Assembly (NCBI RefSeq): GCF_014337215.1
Contig: NZ_CP060635.1
Coordinates: forward strand, 1,439,501-1,503,500
Origin: Wansuia hejianensis
Lineage (GTDB): Bacteria > Bacillota > Clostridia > Lachnospirales > Lachnospiraceae
Reading direction: 5' to 3'
Length of the DNA stretch: 64,000 bases
Shown piece after piece: positions 42,592 through 51,800 of this stretch. Position 1 is the first letter of the stretch. The number at the start of each line of letters is the position of its first letter. The notes under the pieces are model-generated. The model worked only from the letters and a program-made list of their open reading frames with translations. It had not been told where the DNA came from and made no database searches. A program made the position numbers and the translations under genes.

Positions 42592-45507
42592 TCAGGCCCG
42601 GATCAATGCTTCCGCCGTGCGGAATACGTCTCTGTCTTTTTCAATGGCAGCCTCGCTCCCAACCACGCAGAGATTGTTCTCTGCCAGCACAGCCTCCGCA
42701 AGCTCCGCCAGTCCACGGATGGAAGCTGCATCCGCGTCCAGAATTTCTTCCCTCTCCTTCTGGAATTCTTCCACCGTCAATCCTGCAAAATAGGCCGTCA
42801 AAGCCAACGCTCCTTTGGCTGACGCATTCAGCGGCACATCCAGCTCGCTGACTGTCCCTATGATATATTTTGTCATTTCCCGTTCATCGGCCTGGAAATT
42901 CCGCAGATATTCCGGCAATCCCCGATATACCTCCAGAGTATCCCTCAAATGTGGGTCCCGGTAAGAAACCAGATAGCTCTCACCCATGCGCTTAAAGGCG
43001 CCCATACAGCCATAAGCCCCTCCTTTTACCCGCAGGTTCATCCACAGATAGTCATAATTCAGAACCGTCCGCAGAATCCGCAGGGCCCCTGTATAAGCAA
43101 AGCCAGCTTTTCTAAAATTTCCCGCCACAGCTACATACTGAACCTGCCCGGAAGTCTTAAAGCCTTCATTCTTCCGCTCTGGCACCCACCGGAAGCTGCC
43201 CTTTTGCACCGGTTCTGTATAAAGAACCTGTTTCAGCTTGCTCACTTCCTCTGTCAGGCCTGAACAGCCCTGTCCGCCTGCAGTCAGGCTGACGGTCAGA
43301 TTCTCCGGGCGGAAAATCAGTTTCATCAGGCTCTGAAGCCTGGAAATCAGTTCCGCCTTCTTCTCATCAAAATGGCTTTCCAGCTCTTCTATCAGTCGGT
43401 AATAGCTGATACCTGAAATTCTCTCCTGCCACCCGCTGACCGCCGATACATATGACAGTGCCCGCTGTGCAGCCGTCATATGGCCCGCCGCAGGCAGGTA
43501 GCTCTGAAGCCGCGCCTTCTGGCTGGACAGGATTTCATGCAGACGCTTCTCATCCTCCAGCTGGGAAGTCAGCAGGATCTCAGAAATCATCTCGAACACA
43601 AAGGACTGCTGGGGATACAGATATTTCGCCCGCACGCCGAACATCCGGACACAGCTGTCCTCTCCTTTTTCCTCCGGAAACACTTGCAGTCCACAGCTGA
43701 TCCCACCCGTACAGCTGTTAATTTCATGGAACAACTGGCTGTAGGTAAAATGCTCAGTACTGACATAGCCCAACACGGACTTCAATATCCCCATATAGGG
43801 AATCAGCTCATCGGGGACTTCCCGTGTATCAAATAAAAGCGTCAGATATGCGATACCATTCGTAAAATAATCGTGGTGCAGGATCTTTGTTCCCTTGCTG
43901 TCACCGACCTTCGTATTCAGCACCACCGGCGTTTCCCTGCTGATATCGGTCCTCTTCAGAAGAGGAATGCTGCATACAGCTTCTTCCCCATCCTCAGCCT
44001 CCTGGAATGCTTTCAGCGCTTTCGTCTGCCCCACCAGCTGTTCCAGCTCTGAATCACTCAGGGAGTCCCTGTATCTCTTCAGCTTCTCCGCCTCAGCCTC
44101 TTCCCGCTCCGCCGCCAGGCCTCTCCGGGGCTCCAGTACGACCACCGCACCGTGGGAATTAGACAGAAGATATTTCTGAATCAGCTCTTCAAAATACCCT
44201 TCCTCTATCCGGCTTTTCAGCTCATCAAAAATTGCCAGCTGTTTTATATACTCAAAAGGCCTCTCGTCGTCATACAGCCAGCTTCCGAACAGCTCCAGGC
44301 CGTAGATCAGTCCCTTGGGGTAAGAGGCATAGTCTGCTTCCCTGAAACGGAATTCAAAATAATTGATCCCCGAAGCCAGCGCTTTCCGGTCCAGCCCTTC
44401 TGCCACAATTTCCCTCAGAGTGCTCTGAATGATCTCCAAAAACAGCTCCTTGTCACAGGCTCTGGCATTCTTAGCAATGATGGTAAAAAACGGCTGGCAG
44501 ATGCCGTCTTCATAAGAACCGCAGATATCCTTCCCCACGTGGGCGTCCAGCAGAGCCTGTTTGACAGGCGCCCCCGGCGCGTCCAGAAGGACATACTCCA
44601 AAACTGAAAATGCCACATTCAGCACCGTATCCAGGCTGCTCCCCACTACCATGCTGCTGGCCAGATAGGCATTCTCCTCCACAGGCTCATCGTCCAGCAC
44701 TGGATATTCCAGAAACAGGTGCCTCTGATTCTTAAAAGGTTTTTGGAACTGAATTGCAGAATCCACCTCCGCAGCCTCAAATTTGCTCAGATATTCGCTG
44801 TCCATCCACGCCAGCTTTTCCTCCATATCCATATTGCCATAGAGGTATATATAGCTGTTGGAAGGATGATAATACTTCCTGTGAAAATCCAGGAATTCCC
44901 CATAAGTGAGTTCTGGAATGCATTCAGGATCGCCTCCCGATTCCACCCCATAAGCGGTATCCGGAAACAGGGCGCTGAAAACAGACCGGTCAAGAACCTC
45001 CTCTGCCGATGAAAAAGCCCCCTTCATTTCATTATAAACTACGCCGTTATAAGTAATCGGATCATTTACATCCTCCAGATGATAATGCCAGCCCTCCTGC
45101 CGGAAAATCAACTCGTTGGTATAAATGTTGGGATAGAATACCGCATCCAGATAAACGTCCATCAGATTCTGGAAATCTGTGTCATTACAGCTGGCCACCG
45201 GAAACATCGTCTTATCCGGATAAGTCATGGCATTCAGAAAGGTATTCAGAGATCCCTTGGCCAGTTCCACAAAAGGATCTTTCAGCGGAAACTTTCGTGA
45301 TCCGCAAAGTACCGTGTGTTCGATGATATGAGCCACGCCGGTGGAATTCTCCGGCGGGGTCCGGAACGCTATATTGAACACTTTATTCTCATCCTCATTA
45401 GCCAGCAGGACAACCCTTGCTCCAGTCTTCCTGTGACGGAGAAGCGTACCTCTGGCCTGAATATCGTCTATATATTCTTCTTTGATTAATTCATATGCAT
45501 CCAGCAT
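42592..45507 (-). CDS. M16C (PreP-like) zinc metallopeptidase, insulinase family
   Basis: Peptide-degrading zinc protease of 971 aa made of four homologous domains in one chain. The inverted zinc motif HxxEH is HIIEH at 60-64 (VAHIIEHTVLCGSRKFPLKDPF), with a third Glu ligand expected in the VVYNEMKGAFSS segment near 137. C-terminal domains include the Arg/Tyr region LRVKGGAYGCMGAF near 830 that binds substrate. No signal peptide is present, so it should act in the cytoplasm on short peptides. It heads the M16-era-recO group. Confidence 0.95.
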   Translation of the reverse strand: MLDAYELIKEEYIDDIQARGTLLRHRKTGARVVLLANEDENKVFNIAFRTPPENSTGVAHIIEHTVLCGSRKFPLKDPFVELAKGSLNTFLNAMTYPDKTMFPVASCNDTDFQNLMDVYLDAVFYPNIYTNELIFRQEGWHYHLEDVNDPITYNGVVYNEMKGAFSSAEEVLDRSVFSALFPDTAYGVESGGDPECIPELTYGEFLDFHRKYYHPSNSYIYLYGNMDMEEKLAWMDSEYLSKFEAAEVDSAIQFQKPFKNQRHLFLEYPVLDDEPVEENAYLASSMVVGSSLDTVLNVAFSVLEYVLLDAPGAPVKQALLDAHVGKDICGSYEDGICQPFFTIIAKNARACDKELFLEIIQSTLREIVAEGLDRKALASGINYFEFRFREADYASYPKGLIYGLELFGSWLYDDERPFEYIKQLAIFDELKSRIEEGYFEELIQKYLLSNSHGAVVVLEPRRGLAAEREEAEAEKLKRYRDSLSDSELEQLVGQTKALKAFQEAEDGEEAVCSIPLLKRTDISRETPVVLNTKVGDSKGTKILHHDYFTNGIAYLTLLFDTREVPDELIPYMGILKSVLGYVSTEHFTYSQLFHEINSCTGGISCGLQVFPEEKGEDSCVRMFGVRAKYLYPQQSFVFEMISEILLTSQLEDEKRLHEILSSQKARLQSYLPAAGHMTAAQRALSYVSAVSGWQERISGISYYRLIEELESHFDEKKAELISRLQSLMKLIFRPENLTVSLTAGGQGCSGLTEEVSKLKQVLYTEPVQKGSFRWVPERKNEGFKTSGQVQYVAVAGNFRKAGFAYTGALRILRTVLNYDYLWMNLRVKGGAYGCMGAFKRMGESYLVSYRDPHLRDTLEVYRGLPEYLRNFQADEREMTKYIIGTVSELDVPLNASAKGALALTAYFAGLTVEEFQKEREEILDADAASIRGLAELAEAVLAENNLCVVGSEAAIEKDRDVFRTAEALIRA

Positions 45508-45551
45508 AATCCCATCCCTTTCTTAACTTTTCTGCTTCACGAGGTAAACTG

Positions 45552-45581
45552 ACGGGCCGCTGCTCAGTTACAACGGCCCGT
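45552..45581. repeat. Hairpin between sseB-like and M16 genes
   Basis: ACGGGCCG (45552-45559) pairs with CGGCCCGT (45574-45581). It lies 9 bases after the SseB-like stop codon. No clear T-run follows on the minus strand; a weak TTCTTCT follows on the plus strand. Possibly a partial terminator. Confidence 0.5.
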
Positions 45582-45589
45582 TCTTCTCG

Positions 45590-46402
45590 TCATGAATAGT
45601 TTTTCTTCATCAGCTCCATCTGCTCCTTCGTCAGAATCAGATTGAAGCCTGCCGGATTAAAGACAAACCCCTTAGCCTGTCCAACCAGATATTTCGGCAG
45701 GTCGTCATAAGAGACGGCTGAAAGCCGCATCTTTGCGTCCTTATTCTTAGCGTTAAACTTCTGGAATTCACCGAAATCGGTGTAACACGGCTGGTAAATA
45801 TCTCCGTTTTTATTCTTCACATACGGTATCTTCACCTTTTGATTCTTGGCTCCTGGCTTCAAATCGCCGCCATTCTCTGTGAGATCCATCGTGACGATAA
45901 ACCGGGAGCGCATGAGGTTTGCCGCCATCTCCTCTTCCAGGGAGCGCAGCCTTTTCTTCGCCTCCAGATCCCTCTCAATGGGCCGGCGCAGCTCCTGGAG
46001 AAAATAGAGTGCCGTCAGCTGAAGCTGAGGATTCACCCTCGGTATCTTGTCATTCATCAGCGCATCCAGATCCGGCCTGGGCATCAGCTGCTCCAACTCC
46101 ACCCGCACCGGCGCCCCTTCATCCTGCACCACCAGAGCATTCACCCCGATTGCATACAGACTTGAAAGAAAGCCCTTGATCTGTGCATTGGGAATCTTCG
46201 CCGCCGCCAGCAAAATCTTTTCATTCGTATACTTCTTGGCAAATTCCTGAGTTCTGCCCTCCTCCGTGAATACATAAACCTGATCATCATAGGTCTCCTC
46301 ATCACATTCCACAAAAGGCAGTTTTGTCATTTGAGAAAACAGAACATAGATGGATTCATATTTTTCAAATTTCTTTATCAAAAAACTGTTGTCCACTGTC
46401 AT
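45590..46402 (-). CDS. SseB N-terminal domain-containing protein
   Basis: Cytoplasmic protein of 270 aa. Segments such as VYVLFSQMTKLPFVECDEETYDDQVYVFTEEGRTQEFAKKY near the N-terminus and GVNALVVQDEG match the SseB (enhanced serine sensitivity) domain. A charged helical middle (LRRPIERDLEAKKRLRSLEEEMAA) and a second domain ending FVFNPAGFNLILTKEQMELM follow, where SseB-like folds often repeat. The biochemical role of the family is not established. Transcribed toward the M16 gene, 82 bases away. Confidence 0.82.
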   Translation of the reverse strand: MTVDNSFLIKKFEKYESIYVLFSQMTKLPFVECDEETYDDQVYVFTEEGRTQEFAKKYTNEKILLAAAKIPNAQIKGFLSSLYAIGVNALVVQDEGAPVRVELEQLMPRPDLDALMNDKIPRVNPQLQLTALYFLQELRRPIERDLEAKKRLRSLEEEMAANLMRSRFIVTMDLTENGGDLKPGAKNQKVKIPYVKNKNGDIYQPCYTDFGEFQKFNAKNKDAKMRLSAVSYDDLPKYLVGQAKGFVFNPAGFNLILTKEQMELMKKNYS

Positions 46403-46506
46403 TTAACGTAAACCTCTTCTCGTTTTATCCTTGGCAGAAAGCCTTCCTCCTAACGCCTCCGGCCTTCCGCACATTTCATATCCCGCTCATTATAACATAC
46501 CCGCCG

Positions 46507-46545
46507 AAACATCGCAAGCTGTTCCAGCTCCCCGCCGGAAGCGGC
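46507..46545. repeat. Possible degenerate copy of the palindromic intergenic repeat
   Basis: AACATCGCAAGCTGTTCC followed by a CCCCGCCGG segment resembles the core of the copy at 32531-32584, where AACAGCGTTAGCTGTTCC precedes CCCCGCCGG. The second hairpin is eroded. It lies between the SseB-like gene and the end of the split Rpn gene. Confidence 0.4.
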
Positions 46546-46561
46546 TGCAACAGTTCTTTCC

Positions 46562-46921
46562 TCACATCCAGTCTTTAAAAATATCTTTCGCTTTCTCTAT
46601 ATCAATCTCAGTTATAGCCGCTCCTTCTTCTACAGAAAATCCCCGTGCCAAAAGCTCTTTCAGCACTCTCTCTGCTTTTTTAAGCTCACCTCGCATTTCG
46701 CCTCTCTTTTCCGCACTATACATCTGAGTATTAAAATCCCGCAATGCACGTTCCCGCGCCTCATACTCCAGACGCTTTTTCTCATCAGCGCTCAAAACCA
46801 GTAACATCCCGTATGCTTCGTCCAGGTATTCATTCATCTTTGCCATACGCTCAAAATCCTCCCTTCGCCTGCCGCTGAAAAACCTCATCCACATCATGAC
46901 ATCATCCCCTTCCGGAATCAT
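46562..46921 (-). pseudogene. Rpn-family nuclease, C-terminal part after an in-frame amber codon
   Basis: A 119-codon frame directly continues the reading frame of the gene at 46922-47416 after one TAG codon. It begins MIPEGDDVMMWMRFFSGRRREDFERMAKMNEYL and ends in a charged helical region with KKRLEYEARERALRDF and RGEMRGELKKAERVLKELL. This is the usual C-terminal half of Rpn/PD-(D/E)XK transposase-like proteins. The first codon after the TAG is ATG, so reinitiation could give a separate polypeptide, but no Shine-Dalgarno is evident. Confidence 0.7.
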
Positions 46922-47416
46922 CTACGGCAATTTCCTCAATTCCAGAATCTGTATTTCCAATTTATCGCTATAGCTTTGACCCGTCTTATCATCCCGAAAA
47001 TATATTTTCCTGCAGCACTCATGATCTTGCGGAAAATTGATGAAATCTAAAATACTGACATGAACACATTTCTTTAATTTCTCATAGGAATCTCCCCTCT
47101 CCAACTGCTCTGCAAACATCCTGCAGAGATAAAACAGTATTCTCTCTTCCCAGAACTCAAAATAATCCATCTGCATCTCCATATCCATCTGCGTGCCCTC
47201 TCTTAAAACCACACGCACATCTAAAATCCCTTCTTTCCCTTCTTTTCTCCCCTTCTGCAGAATCGTCGGAAGCAAAAGGGTATTCTGAATCTCCTCCGTC
47301 CTCCTTCCTAAAAGAGCGGCAGTTAAGCCCAGCCGCACCTTGCTATTCTGAAGCAGCTCTTTAAAACAGAAATCCACAACCGGCAGCATAATGAAACTGT
47401 CTTTCCCTTTCTCCAC
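46922..47416 (-). pseudogene. Rpn family recombination-promoting nuclease, N-terminal part ended by TAG
   Basis: 164 codons with the PD-(D/E)XK nuclease core of Rpn proteins: FCFKELLQNSKVRLGLTAALLG near residue 16, then ILDVRVVLREGTQMDMEMQMDYFEFW, in which Asp of ILDV and the Glu-x-Gln of DMEMQM are the expected catalytic positions. The frame stops at TAG (46922-46924) after ELRKLP, where relatives run on. The remaining half follows in the same frame. A TATAAT box lies at 47478-47483 on the minus strand. Rpn proteins promote RecA-independent recombination in other bacteria. The nuclease fold is complete enough that a shortened protein might still be made. Confidence 0.75.
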
Positions 47417-47682
47417 AAAAACTCCTTTCCCCTGAATCAGTCATATATACGGAAAAGAGTTTCATTATTGCATTTCTATTATATCATATAACAATAAATT
47501 TTAACAGTACTAGGACTCCGCAAACAGACTTTTCTGAACATATTCCACAATCCAGTTATTCATCATTAAAATATAAAATGGTAATCTGCAGCGATTTGCC
47601 GCACAGAATATAAAGGCAGACAGCCTTTAGATCTTCTTATGAAAAACATTAACACAAAATCACTTAAAAATCAAGCCAGAAT

Positions 47683-47717
47683 CCCACCACAAAATTATGG
47701 TTTTGTGGCGAGGTGGG
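47683..47717. repeat. Hairpin at the edge of the structured block
   Basis: CCACAAAA (47687-47694) pairs with TTTTGTGG (47701-47708); outer CCCA (47683-47686) can pair with TGGG (47714-47717). It marks the change from the A/T-rich Rpn upstream region to the GC-rich block that runs to about 48235. The stretch 47417-47682 holds only the probable Rpn promoter. Confidence 0.55.
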
Positions 47718-47940
47718 GGTGGATACCCGGACGAAAAGCAGCGGGGGATCTCCGGCGGCTTTTCTGGCTGTTCCAGACGGTACAATGGCTCTCGCCAAAA
47801 GTGGAACCCCGATAGTCTCAGGCGGTAGATTTCGATATTTAATAAAGAAATACTGGCGCCAGTCGGCCGCGATAAGCCAGCAATTACTGTCTGAAACCAT
47901 CCTGATGACACTTTCGGAGAACTTGGGTGAAGAGTTTTAG
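47713..47940 (+). CDS. Unrecognised small open frame in the structured block
   Basis: A 75-codon plus-strand frame with a GTG start and no good Shine-Dalgarno, reading MGVDTRTKSSGGSPAAFL at the N-terminus and ending LMTLSENLGEEF. I do not recognise it. It may be a fragment of a lost mobile gene or not a gene at all. The segment GGATACCCGGACGAAAAG (47721-47738) at its start is nearly the inverse of 48219-48235 beyond the big palindrome. A perfect dyad ACTGGCGCCAGT lies inside at 47852-47863. Confidence 0.2.
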   Translation: MGVDTRTKSSGGSPAAFLAVPDGTMALAKSGTPIVSGGRFRYLIKKYWRQSAAISQQLLSETILMTLSENLGEEF

Positions 47941-47947
47941 ATCACCA

Positions 47948-48223
47948 GAAAGGCTGGGAGGAGGCGGGGCGGAACAGGGACGGCGCCATGGATTTCTGCA
48001 GGCCTGATTAGTTCTGCTTAGCGGGCAGCAGCGCCGGAAGGGAGGGCAGGTATTGTGCCTCACGCACAATACCTGAAGGGCACGGAGGATAGAAAGACAT
48101 CAGTCTTTCTACCGGACTTGCCCTGGTACCTCCCTGTAGGTGCTGATGGCCGTTTAGCAGAACTTCAGGCCGAAGCCTTCCATGGCGCCGTCCCTGTTCC
48201 GCCCCGCCTCCTCCCAGCCTTTC
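47948..48223. repeat. 276-nt element bounded by a perfect 45-bp inverted repeat, with a folded interior
   Basis: The arms 47948-47992 and 48179-48223 are exact reverse complements over 45 bases. The interior continues the helix: GGCCTGA (48001-48007) with TCAGGCC (48165-48171), AGTTCTGCT (48010-48018) with AGCAGAACT (48156-48164), CAGCA/TGCTG, and AGGGAGG (48039-48045) with CCTCCCT (48129-48135). It then splits into two hairpins: CAGGTATTGTGC-CTCAC-GCACAATACCTG (48047-48075), and TAGAAAGAC-ATCA-GTCTTTCTA (48090-48111) closed by GGGC/GCCC. The shape is a long rod ending in a three-way junction. It could be a MITE-like element or a structured RNA. It carries no recognisable gene. Confidence 0.85.
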
Positions 48224-48278
48224 GTCCGGATATCCAAAACGCCTCCCTTTCCCGACCAATTGGAAGCAAAACCAAAAT

Positions 48279-48701
48279 TTATCTCAGTAACGGCAGTTTC
48301 CCCGTCAGTTTATTCACTATCTTTTTGTTCCCACAGACGGCCACTCCCAGGTAATTTAAGTCCTTCCCATTACTGGCGGATAGTTGCTCCGTATAATCTG
48401 CATAATCTCTGGACTTCTGCGCCTGCTCTGAGAAGTCTACAACTGTCAGGTCTGTATAATCCGGCAGATATAGCTTTTCCCGTATATTGGCCAGTGTTTC
48501 TGCATCTGTTCTGAGGACGGGAATGGGAAAGCGGGTGATGCCCAGATGCGTATTTCCCTCCTGATCCACATTGTCTTCTCCGACAATATCCGGCATTCGG
48601 ACGCCCAGAGTAATTCCGAGTATCGCCGCGGTATTGGCTGCAATCCCTGCCGGAGCGTCCTCGTCTACTATAATTACACATTTTTCTTTCGCTGTATCCA
48701 T
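48279..48701 (-). CDS. DUF2000 family protein
   Basis: Small cytoplasmic protein of 140 aa: KCVIIVDEDAPAGIAANTAAILGITLG at the N-terminus, HLGITRFPIPVLRTDAETL in the middle and LNYLGVAVCGNKKIVNKLTG at the end. This is the DUF2000 pattern, in which residues resemble the peptidyl-tRNA hydrolase 2 fold; no function is established. Its stop codon is about 55 bases from the large palindrome. It is probably transcribed alone. Confidence 0.85.
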   Translation of the reverse strand: MDTAKEKCVIIVDEDAPAGIAANTAAILGITLGVRMPDIVGEDNVDQEGNTHLGITRFPIPVLRTDAETLANIREKLYLPDYTDLTVVDFSEQAQKSRDYADYTEQLSASNGKDLNYLGVAVCGNKKIVNKLTGKLPLLR

Positions 48702-48810
48702 GTTCGTTCTCCCTTTTCTATAGTTGCCAGGAAGTATATGCTCTCCGTATTCCCCGGCGCTGCAGAATCAGCATACAGCGGAACGTGATTTTTTTCTTGT
48801 AAGATATCGT

Positions 48811-48850
48811 CAAAACGCCCGGCCAATCGGAAGATACCGATGGCCAGGCG
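48811..48850 (-). terminator. Intrinsic terminator after nifJ
   Basis: CGCC, GGCCA and TCGG segments at 48816-48830 pair with 48837-48850 with a mismatch and one bulged A, six-base loop, then TTTTGACG on the minus strand. Confidence 0.75.
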
Positions 48851-48880
48851 CCTGGTTTTATTGCTATTGAATTTTATCTA

Positions 48881-51800
48881 TCAGTCCTGTCCGTACAGTG
48901 TGATCAGCTTGTTCAGATATTCAAATCTTTCCTTAGCCTCACCTTCAGACTTGGCAAACAGTCTTGCCGCCTTTTCCGGATTCGCACGTTTCAGAGAGTT
49001 GTAACGTACCTCGCCGTCCAGGAATTCCTGATAGGACTCGGTCGGAGCCTTGGAATCCAGAGCGAAGGCTGCTTTGCCCTCTGCCTTCAGGGCCGGGTTG
49101 TAGCGGAACAGATGCCAGTAGCCGGATTTTACTGCCAGCTCTTCTTCGGTCTGTGCTTTGCTCATGCCCTTCTTGATTCCGTGGTTGATACACGGAGCAT
49201 AGGCGATGATCAGAGACGGGCCCGGATAAGCCTCCGCTTCCGCGATAGCCTTTACGGTCTGGTTGAAATCAGCACCCATAGCGATCTGAGCAACATATAC
49301 ATAACCATAGCTCATAGCAATGGAAGCAAGATCTTTCTTTTTCACTTCCTTGCCGCCTGCAGCGAACTGGGCGATTGCACCCGTCGGTGTAGCCTTGGAG
49401 GACTGGCCGCCGGTATTGGAGTAAACTTCTGTGTCAAATACCATGATGTTGATGTCCCTGCCGCTTGCCAGCGCATGGTCAACGCCGCCGAATCCGATAT
49501 CGTAGGCCCACCCGTCACCGCCGAATACCCACTGGGATTTCTTCGACAGGAAGTCCTTGTTCTTAACGATATCCTTGCAGGTCTCGCAGTCAATTCCTTC
49601 CAATACAGAAACCAGCTTGTCGGTAGCCGTACCGTTAGCAGCGCCGTTATCGTAGGAATCCAGCCATGCCTGACATGCTTCTTTTACCTCTGCGGAAGCC
49701 TTGTCGCTTGCGCATACCTGTTCAACCTTCTCTTTCAGGCCGCTTCTCATGGCTCTCTGAGCCAGCAGCATGCCGTATCCGAATTCTGCATTATCCTCAA
49801 ACAGAGAGTTTGACCATGCCGGTCCTCTTCCCTCTGCGTTCACGGTATAAGGTGTGGACGGTGAGGAGTTGCCCCAGATAGAGGAACATCCGGTAGCATT
49901 GGCAATGTACATTCTGTCACCGAACAGCTGGGTGATCAGCTTCGCATAAGGAGTCTCTCCACAGCCTGCACATGCGCCTGAGAACTCAAGCAGCGGCTGT
50001 TTGAACTGGCTTCCCTTTACGGTCGTCTCTTTGAATTTGGTAATAACGTCCTTCTTCTCCGGCAGCGCTACTCCGTAATCGAAATACTTCTGCTGTCCCA
50101 GAGTGCTCTCCATTGCTTCCATGGCCAGAGCTTTGGCGCCCTTCTTGCCAGGACATACATTTGCGCAGGAACCGCAGCCTGTACAGTCGAGGGAAGAGAT
50201 GGCGATTGAGAACTGATAGCCCTCCATGCCCGTCATCTTCAGGGTCTTCATTCCTTCCGGAGCCTTAGATGCCTCTTCATCTGTCAGTGCGATCGGACGG
50301 ACTACTGCATGCGGGCATACGTAGGAACATCTGTTACACTGGATACAGTTATCCGGATTCCATACCGGAACATTAACTGCGATGCCACGTTTCTCGTAAG
50401 CCGCGGACCCGGACGGAGTGGAGCCGTCCACATAATCCTTGAAGGCGGATACCGGAAGATTGTTGCCTTCCTGTGCGCTCACCTTGCTCTGGATATTATT
50501 AACGAAATCTACAACGTCCTTGCGGCCGCTGGTAGCATGAGTCATAACAAGTCCCTCGTCAGCCGCAGTTTTCCAGCTTTCCGGAACCTTAATCTCGATG
50601 GCCTGCTTAGCTCCTTCGTCGATGGCTGCCCAGTTCTTCTGAACAACGTCATCACCTTTACGGCCGTAGGTGGCCTTCGCAGCGGCCTTCATCAGCTCAA
50701 TGGCTTTCTCCTCCGGAATGATGTTGGCCAGCTTGAAGAATGCAGACTGCAGGATCGTATTAATACGGGTTGGTCCCATGCCAGTCTCAATACCGATCTT
50801 CACACCGTCAATGGTGTAGAGCTTGATGCCGTGGTTGGCGATAAATGCTTTTACCTGTCCCGGAAGATGCTTCTCAAGGCCTTCCATATCCCATGGGCAG
50901 TTCAGCAGGAAAGTACCGCCGTCTACCAGTTCCTGAACCATGTTATATTTATTCACATAAGAAGGATTGTGGCATGCTACAAAATTAGCTTTATGGATCA
51001 GATATGTGGATTTGATCGGTTTCTTTCCGAAACGCAGGTGAGACATGGTCACACCGCCGGATTTCTTGGAATCATAATCAAAGTATGCCTGTGCATACAT
51101 ATCCGTGTTATCGCCGATGATCTTGATGGAGTTCTTGTTAGCGCCTACGGTACCGTCTGCTCCCAGTCCCCAGAACTTGCAGTTGATGGTGCCTTCCGGA
51201 GTCGTAACGAGAGGCGCCCCTTCTTCGAGAGACAGGTTGGTCACATCATCCACGATGCCGATGGTAAATACCTTCTTCTCAGTATTCTCATATACGGCAA
51301 CGATCTGTGCAGGGGTGGTATCCTTGGAACCCAGTCCGTAACGGCCTGTGAACACCGGAGTCTGATCGAATTTGCTGCCTCTGAGGGCCGCAACAACGTC
51401 CAGATACAGCGGTTCACCCATAGCACCCGGCTCTTTGGTTCTGTCAAGGACAGAAATCTGCTTCACAGAATCCGGAATCGCATCGATCAGGGCCTGGGCA
51501 ACAAACGGCCTGTACAGACGAACCTTTACCACGCCTACTTTCTTACCCGCAGCCATCATGTAATCGATAGTCTCTTCAATTGTATCACATACGGAACCCA
51601 TAGCGATGATTACGTGCTCGGCATCAGCAGCTCCGTAGTAGTTGAACAGCTTGTAGTCTGTTCCGATCTTCTCATTTACTTTGTCCATGTACTCCTGTAC
51701 GATTGCCGGAAGAGCTTCATAATAGGGGTTACATGCCTCTCTTGCCTGGAAGAAGATATCCGGGTTCTGAGCGGAACCTCTCTGGCAGGGGTGGTTGGGA

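Noticed and set aside
47948..48223. Reading the large palindrome as a retron msr-msd RNA
   Set aside because: Retron RNAs also have flanking inverted repeats, but no reverse transcriptase gene is adjacent or anywhere in the window.
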